From Arcobacter_B sp049472135 (GTDB lineage Bacteria > Campylobacterota > Campylobacteria > Campylobacterales > Arcobacteraceae): DNA of 64,000 bases. Position 1 is the first letter of the stretch. Every line of letters starts with the position of its first letter. The position numbers and the translations under genes were made by a program. This document shows positions 9,174-17,120 of the stretch, one piece after another. The notes beneath the pieces are model-generated. The model searched no databases. It had not been told where the DNA came from and was given only the letters and a program-made list of their open reading frames with translations. The stretch covers positions 248,001 through 312,000 of the forward strand of contig NZ_JBMOVV010000002.1 in the NCBI RefSeq assembly GCF_049472135.1, given 5' to 3'.

Positions 9174-10490
9174 TTACCACTCCTTATTTATGATTTTATT
9201 TTTTAAATTTTCAATGATTAATTTAAAGTTCTCATCTTTCTCTATAAGCTCATTTGCTTTCTTGATATTATGAGAAATTGACGAGTGATCTTTCATTCCT
9301 AAGAACTTTGCAATATCAGGCATAGAGTTATGTGTTAATTCTCTTGCTAGATATATAACAACTCTTCTTGCATTTGCAACTGTTGCTGTTCTTTTTTTAG
9401 ATTTGATATCACTTGGTTTGATATTAAGCTCACGTGCGACAATATCGATAACATCAGGAAGTTTGATGTTCTCTTTTGTTTCTTTAATTTGCTCTTTTAG
9501 TAAGCCTTGTACCATTTCTAGGGTAATCTCTTGGTTTAATAAAGAAGCACTTGCATTAATTCTAATAAGTACTCCTTCTATTTCTCTAATAGAGTTATCT
9601 AGGTTTGTAGCAATAAAATTAATAATCTCTCTTGTTAAGGCAATACCATTAAGTTCAGATTTTTTCTCAATAATTGCTATTTTTGTCTCTAACCCTGGAA
9701 TTTGAATATCTGCTGTTAAACCCCACTCAAATCGAGACTTTAGCCTATCTACAAGACCTGCAATTTGTGATGGAAGTCTATCACTTGTCATTACAATTTG
9801 TTTTTTTGCATTATGAAGTTCATTAAAAGTATGGAAGAACTCTTCTTGTGTTTGTTCTTTTCCACTTAAGAACTGAATATCATCAATTAATAAAACATCA
9901 CACTTTCTATATTTACTTCTAAAGTGTTCCATATTTTTATTTTTAATTGAGAAAGTAAAGTCATTCATAAACTGTTCAATTGTTACATATATTACAGTTT
10001 GACCTTTCTCAATTGCTGCGTTTCCTACTGCTTGAAGTAAGTGTGTTTTTCCAAGACCTGTTCCACCATAAATAAATAGTGGATTATACTGAGTTCCTGG
10101 TTTATTTGATACAGCAAGTGACGCATTATAGGCCATTTGGTTAGAAGGTCCTACTACGAATGAATCAAATGTATATGATGGATTTAGGATTGTACTTTCA
10201 GCTGTTTCATTTTTGATTTGTTCTTGAATAATCTCTTTTTTAGATTTTTTTTCACCAGCAATTTTGATCTCAATTTTAGGCTTAGAACCATCGTATTGCT
10301 CAAAACAATGTTGTATTAGTCCTGTGAATTTACTCTTAATCCATGAAGCTATATATTTATTTGATACTTCAAATACAGCAAGCTTCTCATCTGATGAGAT
10401 TTTCTTGTAAGTAAGTTGTTTTAAGTATCTGTCATAATCAATAGATGTTGCTTCTTTTTGAATAAGCGCTAAAAAATCTTTATTTGTCAT
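9174..10490 (-). CDS. dnaA: Chromosomal replication initiator protein DnaA
   Basis: Replication initiator that binds DnaA boxes and melts the origin. The 438-residue protein has domain I (about 1-75), a short linker, and an AAA+ domain with Walker A GGTGLGKTHLL and Walker B VLLIDDIQFLSGK. The C-terminal DNA-binding domain IV carries the DnaA signature MKDHSSISHNIKKA. Its start is followed upstream by the box-rich oriC. The gene reads towards dnaN and gyrB. The window origin therefore fires between dnaA and ruvC, making these genes co-directional with the leftward fork. Confidence 0.98.
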   Translation of the reverse strand: MTNKDFLALIQKEATSIDYDRYLKQLTYKKISSDEKLAVFEVSNKYIASWIKSKFTGLIQHCFEQYDGSKPKIEIKIAGEKKSKKEIIQEQIKNETAESTILNPSYTFDSFVVGPSNQMAYNASLAVSNKPGTQYNPLFIYGGTGLGKTHLLQAVGNAAIEKGQTVIYVTIEQFMNDFTFSIKNKNMEHFRSKYRKCDVLLIDDIQFLSGKEQTQEEFFHTFNELHNAKKQIVMTSDRLPSQIAGLVDRLKSRFEWGLTADIQIPGLETKIAIIEKKSELNGIALTREIINFIATNLDNSIREIEGVLIRINASASLLNQEITLEMVQGLLKEQIKETKENIKLPDVIDIVARELNIKPSDIKSKKRTATVANARRVVIYLARELTHNSMPDIAKFLGMKDHSSISHNIKKANELIEKDENFKLIIENLKNKIINKEW

Positions 10491-10730
10491 ATATCATTAA
10501 CTCTTTATTTTATAAATAGTAGCTATTATAACCAATTTTTGATAAAAGTTATTCACATGTTAAAAATTCCTTAAAAATAAAGTGAATAAAATGATGAATA
10601 AATGTTGTTCACATGGTGAATAAGTAGTGAATAACTAATGTTTTTTAAGTGAATATTTAGGTGAAAAATACCATTATACGGTACTTCAAACTATGTGAAT
10701 AAAAATATGATGAAAAAAGAGTAATAAAGC
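10491..10730. other. oriC: Chromosomal replication origin (oriC) with clustered DnaA boxes
   Basis: The 240 bases between the divergent dnaA and ruvC starts contain at least eight 9-mers close to TTATTCACA. Plus strand: TTATTCACA 10549-10557 and TTGTTCACA 10605-10613. Minus strand: TTATTCACT 10581-10589, TTATTCATC 10593-10601, TTATTCACC 10615-10623, TTATTCACT 10626-10634, ATATTCACT 10648-10656, TTTTTCACC 10660-10668 and TTATTCACA 10694-10702. Most point the same way and several are spaced 11-12 bases apart, which suits cooperative DnaA filament loading. The AT-rich stretch 10500-10545 beside dnaA is the likely unwinding element. Promoters of dnaA and ruvC must overlap these boxes. Confidence 0.85.
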
Positions 10731-11198
10731 GTGAAAATATTAGGAATTGACCCCGGAACTAGAAACTGTGGATATGCAATTATTGAAAAAGATGGAAGAA
10801 ATTTAAAGCTTATTGAAGCAGGACTTATAAAAATCAAAACAAAAGTTTTACAAGAGCAGATTGTAGAAATGACAGAAGGCTTTGATTTGATTTTTGCTAG
10901 ACATGAAATTGATGAGGTATCAATTGAAGATATGTTTTATGCTTTTAACCCTAAAACCGTAATTAAACTAGCACAATTTAGAGGTGCTATTTCATTAAAA
11001 ATCTTACAAGTATTTGGAAACTTTGCAGAGTATACACCTCTTCAAGTAAAACAAGCAGTTACAGGAAATGGTAAGGCTGATAAGACTCAGGTTGCATTTA
11101 TGGTAAAAAGACTTCTTGGAATAAAAAAAGAGATTAAACCTCTTGATATTACAGATGCAATAGCAATAGCATTAACACATGCTCAAAGAATTAGATAA
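10731..11198 (+). CDS. ruvC: Holliday junction resolvase RuvC
   Basis: Endonuclease that cleaves four-way junctions as a dimer, working with RuvAB in recombination. The 155-residue protein begins KILGIDPGTRNCGYAI, with the first catalytic Asp at about residue 7. The second acidic residue is in VSIEDMFYA and the last two are in LDITDAIAIALTHA. The start is GTG at 10731, with a short AAGAG-like site upstream and the invariant ILGIDPG motif following at once. It diverges from dnaA across oriC, an arrangement used to describe the Arcobacter origin locus. Confidence 0.95.
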   Translation: MKILGIDPGTRNCGYAIIEKDGRNLKLIEAGLIKIKTKVLQEQIVEMTEGFDLIFARHEIDEVSIEDMFYAFNPKTVIKLAQFRGAISLKILQVFGNFAEYTPLQVKQAVTGNGKADKTQVAFMVKRLLGIKKEIKPLDITDAIAIALTHAQRIR

Positions 11199-11279
11199 TT
11201 GGTAAAAAATATTTAACTTATATTATAAAAACTTTTTATTTGTTATAATCTCGCCTTAATTATAAGTAGGAATAGTAAA

Positions 11280-11855
11280 ATGAAAAGAATAGGTATCCTA
11301 GCTTCATATAATGGAAGTGGTTTTCAAACAATTCAAAAAGCAATAGATGAAAAAATTTTAGATGCAAAAGTTGTTGTAGTTATTTCAAATAACTCAAATG
11401 CAAATGTTTTAGAAACAGCAGAGTCTTTTAACATACCAAATTTTGTAATAAACGATAAAAGGTATCCAGGGCAAGACTGTGATGATAAAATAGCTAGGTT
11501 GCTTTTAGAGTTTGAATGTGACTATGTTTTTTGTTCAGGATATATGAAAATGATAGGACCTAAACTTGTTAATGCCTTTGAAAATAAGATAATTAATACT
11601 CACCCTGCAATTTTACCTTCTCAATATGGAGGAAAAGGAATGTATGGAAGATATGTACATGAAGCAGTTATTAAAAATGGTGAGAAAAAATCAGGTGTTA
11701 CTATTCATTATGTAAATGAAAAGTATGATGATGGAGAAATTATTCTTACAAAAGAGTTGTTCTTAGATGAGAATGAAACGCCTGAAACACTAGAGAATAG
11801 AATTAAGCAGTTAGAATCTATTGCTATTGTAGATACATTTAAAAAACTACTTTAA
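11280..11855 (+). CDS. purN: Phosphoribosylglycinamide formyltransferase
   Basis: PurN transfers a formyl group from 10-formyl-tetrahydrofolate to GAR, the third step of purine synthesis. The 191-residue protein carries the catalytic segment NTHPAILPSQYGG (Asn and His) and the Asp in YDDGEIIL. The N-terminus (RIGILASYNGSGFQTI) is the GAR-binding loop. A TATAAT at about 11242-11247 and TAGGA ribosome site precede the ATG. The stop is 3 bases from the end of the opposing marR-type gene, so the two transcripts converge with essentially no spacer. Confidence 0.92.
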   Translation: MKRIGILASYNGSGFQTIQKAIDEKILDAKVVVVISNNSNANVLETAESFNIPNFVINDKRYPGQDCDDKIARLLLEFECDYVFCSGYMKMIGPKLVNAFENKIINTHPAILPSQYGGKGMYGRYVHEAVIKNGEKKSGVTIHYVNEKYDDGEIILTKELFLDENETPETLENRIKQLESIAIVDTFKKLL

Positions 11856-11858
11856 AAT

Positions 11859-12347
11859 TTAATCAAGGAGTTTGTTTAAAAGTTTAGCAAACTCTTTTTG
11901 CTCTTTATTATCAAGTTTATTGAAATAATCATCCTCAAAACTTATTATTCTATCTATTGCACTAAGCATAATATCTATACCTTTTTTTGTTAATTGAACA
12001 TTTTTAACTCTTTTATCTTCTTTTGAATCAACTCTTTTAATAAGTTCTTTTTCTTCAAGTTTCTTTAAAAGTTTTGTCATTCCTCCTGAAGAAAAAAGCA
12101 TAAGTTCATAAAGCTTAGTAGGTGTTAGTGTATGTTCTTCTTCTGAACTGTAATAAAGACATGAAATTACATCTAATTCGCTTTGTGTAAGATTGAACTC
12201 TTCTTTTAAAACACTCTCTCCTTTATCAAATAAAACCTTATGAGCTCTAAAAAAAGGAAGGGTTACATGAAGTACTGATTTATAAATATGTGGTGTTTTT
12301 TCTTTTAGTGTTTCTATACTATTTTTATTAAACTCTTTTAATTGCAT
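11859..12347 (-). CDS. MarR family transcriptional regulator of the adjacent SMR transporter
   Basis: A 162-residue winged-helix protein. The core reads LTQSELDVISCLYYSS, LTPTKLYELMLFSSGGMTKL and LIKRVDSKEDKRVKNVQLTK, that is, the helix-turn-helix plus the D-x-R wing of the MarR family. It diverges from a small multidrug resistance gene, and the shared intergenic region holds two perfect inverted repeats. Those are very likely its operators, so it should repress itself and the transporter until a ligand binds. The ATG has no clear ribosome site and TATTAT lies only 5 bases upstream, so a near-leaderless message is possible. The inducer is unknown. Confidence 0.9.
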   Translation of the reverse strand: MQLKEFNKNSIETLKEKTPHIYKSVLHVTLPFFRAHKVLFDKGESVLKEEFNLTQSELDVISCLYYSSEEEHTLTPTKLYELMLFSSGGMTKLLKKLEEKELIKRVDSKEDKRVKNVQLTKKGIDIMLSAIDRIISFEDDYFNKLDNKEQKEFAKLLNKLLD

Positions 12348-12375
12348 TTTTTATAATAGCATAGGTATATTTAAT

Positions 12376-12398
12376 TTTATCTTTCTAGGAAAGATAAA
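12376..12398. promoter_or_regulatory. Probable MarR operator 1
   Basis: Perfect 10-bp inverted repeat TTTATCTTTC and GAAAGATAAA around TAG. It sits 29 bases before the marR start, where it would cover that gene's -35 region. Its core TATCTTTC-N3-GAAAGATA is identical to operator 2. Confidence 0.8.
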
Positions 12399-12415
12399 TA
12401 TAAGTGGAAATAAGG

Positions 12416-12434
12416 TATCTTTCCAAGAAAGATA
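12416..12434. promoter_or_regulatory. Probable MarR operator 2
   Basis: Perfect 8-bp inverted repeat TATCTTTC and GAAAGATA around CAA, centred 38 bases from operator 1 and ending just before the ribosome site of the SMR gene. Binding here would block transcription start or elongation of the transporter. Confidence 0.8.
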
Positions 12435-12451
12435 TTTTAAAAGGATTATTT

Positions 12452-12772
12452 ATGAGTGCATGGATATATTTAATATTAGCAGGTTTACTAGAAGTTGGTT
12501 TTGCTTCAATGCTTAAATTAACTGAAAACTTTACAAAATTAATACCAACAATTATATTTTTAGTATTTGCAACGGGTAGTTTTTATTTTTTAACGAAAGC
12601 AGTTCAGACAATTCCTATAGGAACTGCATATGCAATTTGGACGGGAATAGGGGCTTTTGGAACTATAGTAGTTGGAATTTTATTTTATAATGAACCAGCA
12701 GGATTTTTACGATTATTCTTTTTATTTACGTTGATAAGTTCTATTGTAGGTTTAAAATTAGTATCTAATTAG
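12452..12772 (+). CDS. Small multidrug resistance (SMR) family transporter, SugE/Gdx-like
   Basis: A 106-residue inner-membrane protein with four transmembrane helices. The first helix has the essential glutamate in AGLLEVGFASMLKL. The segment IPIGTAYAIWTGIGAFGTIV is close to the SugE/Gdx subgroup, whose members export guanidinium or quaternary ammonium ions as antiparallel dimers in exchange for protons. I place the start at 12452 because AAAAGGA lies 7 bases upstream; an in-frame ATG at 12404 would put operator 2 inside the gene. There is no guanidine riboswitch visible; control appears to be by the divergent MarR protein. Single gene, with a terminator following. Confidence 0.88.
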   Translation: MSAWIYLILAGLLEVGFASMLKLTENFTKLIPTIIFLVFATGSFYFLTKAVQTIPIGTAYAIWTGIGAFGTIVVGILFYNEPAGFLRLFFLFTLISSIVGLKLVSN

Positions 12773-12785
12773 AAAATTAAAAATA

Positions 12786-12813
12786 AGCTATTAGCCATAA
12801 GGCTAATAGTCTT
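12786..12813. terminator. Bidirectional terminator
   Basis: CTATTAGCC and GGCTAATAG, 9 perfect pairs with an ATAA loop, flanked by AAG/CTT. It lies between the converging SMR and thioredoxin-fold genes. Confidence 0.75.
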
Positions 12814-13264
12814 AGTTAAATACTGCGTCTAATTCTTCAGCAGTAGTAATATATTTTACGTTTGAAACTTTACCATTTTCTACAGAGTAAACAGTGATTT
12901 GTCCCTCTTTTTTAGTAAATGATTTTGATTGCTCTTCATCTACTAATAAAATAGAGAAAGGATAATCTCTCATCTTAGGTAATGCAAAAAACTTAGTAAT
13001 TAAACTTGGCATTCCTGAAATATCAGCAACATAGTAAGAGTTTTTAGACTCTAAGAAACCTTTTTCTTTTTTTAATAAATAGTCTCTAATTACTTCACTT
13101 GCATCTCTGTCACCAGCAACGATGATGTTTTTAGCATCTGATTTAATAGTTTGTTTTTTTTCAAATTGATCTTGAATTTCAAATGCTGGAGTTGTATCTC
13201 CAATGTTTAATGCGTTAGCAAATGTCGCAGCTAATAATGCAGCAACGAATAAAATCTTCTTCAT
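12812..13264 (-). CDS. Exported thioredoxin-fold protein without a CxxC motif
   Basis: A 150-residue protein with a clear signal peptide (KKILFVAALLAATFANA, cleavage after about residue 18). The mature N-terminus LNIGDTTPAFEIQDQFEKKQ is typical of peroxiredoxin/YtfJ-like thioredoxin folds. There are no cysteines in the mature part, so it cannot do classical thiol chemistry; a structural or binding role in the periplasm is likelier. The start at 13264 is supported by GGAGA 6 bases upstream; a longer frame starting further up has neither a signal peptide at its end nor a ribosome site. Proteins of this kind in Campylobacterota are often mislabelled. The function is not known. Confidence 0.7.
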   Translation of the reverse strand: MKKILFVAALLAATFANALNIGDTTPAFEIQDQFEKKQTIKSDAKNIIVAGDRDASEVIRDYLLKKEKGFLESKNSYYVADISGMPSLITKFFALPKMRDYPFSILLVDEEQSKSFTKKEGQITVYSVENGKVSNVKYITTAEELDAVFN

Positions 13265-13336
13265 TTTTTCTCCTGAATTTAAATTGCGAAATTGTATCAA
13301 CAAAAAGTAAATGAAAGGTTAAGATAAAAATTTAAT

Positions 13337-13948
13337 CTATTTTGATAAAGTTGGAAGATTCCAATTTTTGTAATATGCAAGTAGCCTTAATGCAACTCCA
13401 AAGATAAAAACTAAGATTAATGAATAGATATTTTTTAAATCTAATAGATATAAACCATAAGTTATAAGTCCAACTATAATTGCAACAGTAGCATAGAATT
13501 CAGATACTAAAATAGATGGTACCCTATTAATTAAAATATCTCTAATAGTACCTCCACCTACAGCTGTAATAAATGCAAGAATCAAAACTCCAAGGAAATT
13601 AAAATCATTTTCAATAGCAACAAGAGAACCCGTAATAGCGAAGGATACAAGGCCAATTGCATCTGAAACAATAAAGGCAGTTTTACCTTCTAAATCATCG
13701 ATTTTATGAAGTTTTAGAATTAAAGAAATAAATACAGTGGCTACCACTAAGGTTACTGGTAATACATCTGTAAATACATAAGGTGTTTTATTTGCAAGTA
13801 CATCTCTTGTCATTCCTCCACCAAGGGCAGTTAAAAAAGCAGAGATAAAAACACCTAATATATCTAGTTTATAATGAACAGCAATTAAAAACCCTGATAG
13901 GGCAAAACAGATTACACCAATAATATCTGCTAATTGTAGTGCTGTCAT
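13337..13948 (-). CDS. TRIC-type cation channel family protein (YadS/UPF0126-like)
   Basis: A 203-residue inner-membrane protein with about seven hydrophobic helices arranged as two homologous halves. Each half carries the family signature: GGGMTRDVLANKTP near residue 45 and GGGTIRDILINRVP near residue 130. Prokaryotic TRIC channels are trimeric, potassium-permeable and each protomer has its own pore. It follows glsA on the same strand 46 bases downstream, with AGG-type ribosome signal. Its role in the cell is not defined; potassium or counter-ion balance is the family-level expectation. Confidence 0.88.
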   Translation of the reverse strand: MTALQLADIIGVICFALSGFLIAVHYKLDILGVFISAFLTALGGGMTRDVLANKTPYVFTDVLPVTLVVATVFISLILKLHKIDDLEGKTAFIVSDAIGLVSFAITGSLVAIENDFNFLGVLILAFITAVGGGTIRDILINRVPSILVSEFYATVAIIVGLITYGLYLLDLKNIYSLILVFIFGVALRLLAYYKNWNLPTLSK

Positions 13949-13994
13949 TTATAAACCTTTTATTTTTAATAGCGTGATTATACTAAAGCCATAT

Positions 13995-14912
13995 TTAAAA
14001 GATGGATAAACCTGTCTTATTTGTAAAAAGTTCTAAAGCTTTTGTTCCTGCATGGGAATTTCCGAATCTATTTAGTCTAGGAGAGTAAACACAAATTGCC
14101 ATTTTTTTAGGAACAATAGCTACAATTCCTCCACCAACACCACTCTTCCCAGGTAGTCCTACTTTATATGCAAAATCTCCTGAAGCATCATAGTGTCCAC
14201 AAGTTAACATTAAAGAGTTTATTCTTTTTGCTTTACTTTCATTTACAACTTGTTCATTTGTAAGAGGATTAATTCCATGATTTGCTAAGAAAAGAACTGA
14301 TTTAGCTAGTTGTTGTGTACTCATATCAATAGAGCATTGTTTAAAATATGTTTGCATTACATTATCTGTAAAGTTTTTGATATTGTTAAAACTTTTCATC
14401 ATATTTATTAGTGCAAGGTTTCTGTATCCATGTTTTAGTTCAGATTTATAAACTTCTTTATCATAGTTTATACTATGGTCATTTGCTACTTCTTGTATAA
14501 AATGAAGTATATAATCAAAAGTACTTTCTTTATATAAAGATATTAAAGCATCTGTTGTTACTATAGCTCCTGCGTTTATAAAAGGATTTCTAGGAATACC
14601 ATTTTCATACTCAAGTTGCACTAGCGAGTTAAATGGATCGCCAGATGGTTCATGTCCCACTCTTTTGTATAGCTCTTTGCTGTAGTTTTGTAAAGCAAGG
14701 GTAAATGTAAAGAGTTTAGAAATACTTTGTATAGAAAAAGGTTTTTCATAAGAACCTACATGATATTCATTTAAATCTAAATCAATAATACTCATAGCAA
14801 AATCATTTTTCTTTACTTCTTGTAAAGCAGGGATATAGTTTGCTACTTCACCTTTTTTTAAATGGGGTTTGATTTCTTCTTTAATCTCTTCTAATATTTC
14901 TTGATAATTCAT
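13995..14912 (-). CDS. glsA: Glutaminase
   Basis: Serine-dependent beta-lactamase-fold glutaminase that hydrolyses glutamine to glutamate and ammonia in the cytosol. The 305-residue length is standard. The catalytic Ser-x-x-Lys is in FSIQSISKLFTF; NAGAIVTTD and GKSGVGGGIVAIVP give the remaining active-site segments. The ATG has AGG 8 bases upstream. It diverges from typA over a 203-base spacer that contains a good typA promoter. In other bacteria this enzyme supports acid resistance or nitrogen use; nothing here shows which. Confidence 0.93.
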   Translation of the reverse strand: MNYQEILEEIKEEIKPHLKKGEVANYIPALQEVKKNDFAMSIIDLDLNEYHVGSYEKPFSIQSISKLFTFTLALQNYSKELYKRVGHEPSGDPFNSLVQLEYENGIPRNPFINAGAIVTTDALISLYKESTFDYILHFIQEVANDHSINYDKEVYKSELKHGYRNLALINMMKSFNNIKNFTDNVMQTYFKQCSIDMSTQQLAKSVLFLANHGINPLTNEQVVNESKAKRINSLMLTCGHYDASGDFAYKVGLPGKSGVGGGIVAIVPKKMAICVYSPRLNRFGNSHAGTKALELFTNKTGLSIF

Positions 14913-15039
14913 TTAGAACCTTTTTGCTTTTTAATTGAATTTTGTATTGTAACAAATAAGAAGAAGATAAAAAGTGTATATTATGTTATCAATTTGTAAT
15001 TAGTCATATATAAAAGCTAATGTTTAAGCAAGTTTTTAG

Positions 15040-15080
15040 TATAATCGCGAAAACTAATCAGGAAAATTTTAGCTAAAATT
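15040..15080 (+). promoter_or_regulatory. typA promoter and 5' leader palindrome
   Basis: TATAAT occupies 15040-15045 and the predicted transcript start is near 15052. The leader then contains the 16-base perfect palindrome AATTTTAGCTAAAATT at 15065-15080, within longer weak arms GGAAAA/TTCC. The palindrome lies about 35 bases before the start codon and could be a protein site or a weak RNA hairpin. Confidence 0.5.
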
Positions 15081-15115
15081 AAAAAATTCCTTCAAAACTA
15101 CTATAAAGAGAATAA

Positions 15116-16933
15116 ATGAGAGATATTAGAAATATTGCCGTTATCGCACACGTTGACCACGGTAAAACAACACTTGTTGATGAGTTATTAAAACAATCTG
15201 GAACATTTGCAGCTCACACTCAAGTTGATGAAAGAGTTATGGATAGTAATGCTATCGAAAAAGAAAGAGGAATTACTATTCTTTCTAAGAACACAGCTAT
15301 TGACTATGAAGGTGTAAGAATTAACATCATTGACACTCCGGGACACGCCGATTTTGGTGGAGAAGTTGAGAGGGTTCTTAAGATGGTTGACTCAGTATTA
15401 TTACTAGTTGATGCTCAAGAAGGTGTTATGCCTCAAACAAAATTCGTTGTTAAGAAAGCTCTTCAATTAGGTCACAAGCCAATCGTTGTTGTAAACAAAA
15501 TTGATAAGCCAGCTGGTGAGCCAGAAAGAGTTGTTGATGAGGTATTTGACCTATTTGCTGATATGGATGCTAATGAAGAACAATTAGAATTCCCTGTAAT
15601 TTATGCAGCAGCTAGAGATGGTTATGCAAGATATGAGGCAAATGATGGAAATATGGATTTAAAACCATTATTTGAAACAATTTTAGACAAAGTTCCAGCT
15701 CCTAAAGGTAGCGATGATGAAGGTTTACAACTTCAAGTATTTACACTTGATTACGATAACTTCATTGGTAAAATCGGTATTGCTAGAATTTTCAACGGTA
15801 CTATTTCTATGGGTGAGACTGTTTTATTATGTAAAGCAGATGGTGAAAAAGTAAAAGGTAGAGTTACAAAACTTATTGGATTTAAAGGTCTTGATAGAGT
15901 TGAAATCCAACAAGCAGGTTCTGGTGATATCTGTGCTGTTGCTGGTTTTGAAACTATTGATGTAGGTGATTCTTTATGTGACCCTGCAAATCCAATGCCA
16001 TTAGACCCAATGCACATTGAAGAGCCAACACTATCTGTAACTTTTGCAGTTAATGATTCTCCATTAGCGGGAACAGAAGGTAAGTTTGTAACTTCAAATA
16101 AAATTGATGAAAGACTTTCTGCTGAAATGAATACTAATATTGCTATGAATTATGAGCAAATTGGTGAAGGTAAATTTAAAGTAAACGGAAGAGGTGAGCT
16201 TCAAATTACTATTTTAGCAGAGAACATGAGAAGAGAAGGTTTTGAGTTCTCTATTGGTAGACCAGAAGTTATTACAAAAGAAGAAAATGGTGTAACTATG
16301 GAGCCATTTGAGCACTTAGTAATTGATACTCCTGATGAGTTCTCTGGAGCAATTATTGAGAAGTTAGGTAAGAGAAAAGCTAACATGACAAACATGGTAC
16401 CAATGGGTTCTGGATTTACAAGATTAGAGTTTGAAATTCCAGCTAGAGGATTAATTGGTATTAGAACTGAGTTCTTAACTGAAACTAAAGGTGAGGGTGT
16501 TATGAACCACTCATTCTTAGAGTTTAGACCATACTCTGGAACAGTTGAATCTAGAAAATATGGTGCTTTAGTTTCTATGGAAAATGGAGAAGCATTAGGT
16601 TACTCAATTTTCAACCTACAAGATAGAGGAATTATGTTTATTAAACCTCAAGATAAAGTATACGTTGGAATGGTAATTGGTGAGCATGCAAAATCAAATG
16701 ACTTAGATGTTAACCCAATTAAAGGTAAAGCACTTACAAACGTAAGAGCATCTGGATCTGATGATGCTATTAAATTAGTTCCTCCAAGAGCAATGTCTTT
16801 AGAAAATGCACTAGAGTGGATCGAAGAAGACGAACTTGTTGAGGTAACACCTCTTTCTATTAGAGTTAGAAAAAGAGATTTAGATCCAACAGCAAGAAAA
16901 AGAGCAGCAAAAAAAGCTAAATTCGCTGAATAA
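15116..16933 (+). CDS. typA: Translational GTPase TypA/BipA
   Basis: Ribosome-binding GTPase of the EF-G class needed for growth at low temperature or stress and for 50S assembly. The 605-residue protein shows G1 AHVDHGKTTL, switch region RGITILSKNTAI, G3 DTPGHADFGGEVERV and G4 NKID in the first 140 residues. Domains II, III and V follow, then the BipA-specific C-terminal domain with SRKYGALVSMENGEALGYS. RBS AAAGAG precedes the ATG. Codon use is richer in G and C than its neighbours, consistent with high expression. A strong intrinsic terminator follows. Confidence 0.97.
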   Translation: MRDIRNIAVIAHVDHGKTTLVDELLKQSGTFAAHTQVDERVMDSNAIEKERGITILSKNTAIDYEGVRINIIDTPGHADFGGEVERVLKMVDSVLLLVDAQEGVMPQTKFVVKKALQLGHKPIVVVNKIDKPAGEPERVVDEVFDLFADMDANEEQLEFPVIYAAARDGYARYEANDGNMDLKPLFETILDKVPAPKGSDDEGLQLQVFTLDYDNFIGKIGIARIFNGTISMGETVLLCKADGEKVKGRVTKLIGFKGLDRVEIQQAGSGDICAVAGFETIDVGDSLCDPANPMPLDPMHIEEPTLSVTFAVNDSPLAGTEGKFVTSNKIDERLSAEMNTNIAMNYEQIGEGKFKVNGRGELQITILAENMRREGFEFSIGRPEVITKEENGVTMEPFEHLVIDTPDEFSGAIIEKLGKRKANMTNMVPMGSGFTRLEFEIPARGLIGIRTEFLTETKGEGVMNHSFLEFRPYSGTVESRKYGALVSMENGEALGYSIFNLQDRGIMFIKPQDKVYVGMVIGEHAKSNDLDVNPIKGKALTNVRASGSDDAIKLVPPRAMSLENALEWIEEDELVEVTPLSIRVRKRDLDPTARKRAAKKAKFAE

Positions 16934-16958
16934 TAAGATTTAGAAATAAATATCTTAT

Positions 16959-16994
16959 AAAGGGGGAAGGGCTTTGGCTCTTCCCCCTTTTTTT
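16959..16994 (+). terminator. Strong intrinsic terminator of typA
   Basis: A 14-bp stem (one G-U pair) with TTTG loop, the left arm rich in G (AAAGGGGGAAGGGC) and the right arm running straight into seven T residues. This is the clearest rho-independent terminator in the window. Confidence 0.93.
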
Positions 16995-17026
16995 ATGTAA
17001 AAAAATTAAATAAAAGGAAAATTTTT

Positions 17027-17083
17027 ATGTCCAGTGATATGTGGCTTAGGATTTTAAAAAGTTTTAAAAATAGTTTATATTAA
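17027..17083 (+). CDS. Possible 18-codon leader peptide
   Basis: ATG at 17027 encodes MSSDMWLRILKSFKNSLY and stops at 17081-17083. An AAAAGGAAA ribosome site lies about 9 bases upstream. The product would be a short basic amphipathic peptide. Its stop codon forms the first bases of the hairpin at 17081-17107 and precedes a second micro-ORF, the usual geometry of translational coupling or attenuation. It lies beyond the typA terminator, so it needs its own promoter. There is no family match that I recognise; the call rests on ribosome-site quality and layout only. Confidence 0.35.
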   Translation: MSSDMWLRILKSFKNSLY

Positions 17084-17107
17084 TAGGAGATTTTTATTCT
17101 CCTATTA
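17081..17107 (+). promoter_or_regulatory. Hairpin between two micro-ORFs, overlapping a possible alternative hairpin
   Basis: Arms TAATAGGAGA (17081-17090) and TCTCCTATTA (17098-17107) pair perfectly over 10 bases with a 7-base loop. The right-arm segment TTCTCC (17097-17102) can instead pair with GGAGAA (17111-17116), which includes the ribosome site of the next ORF. The two foldings exclude each other, so the element could act as a translational switch. It could also be a simple terminator-like stem. Confidence 0.45.
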
Positions 17108-17120
17108 GAAGGAGAATAAA

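Noticed and set aside
12404..12451. Longer N-terminus for the SMR transporter
   Set aside because: It would contain the second MarR operator and adds a polar start to a 106-residue family; ATG 12452 has AAAAGGA.
12348..12451. Guanidine riboswitch upstream of the SMR gene
   Set aside because: The short spacer is filled with the two palindromic operators and shows no riboswitch-like conserved loops.
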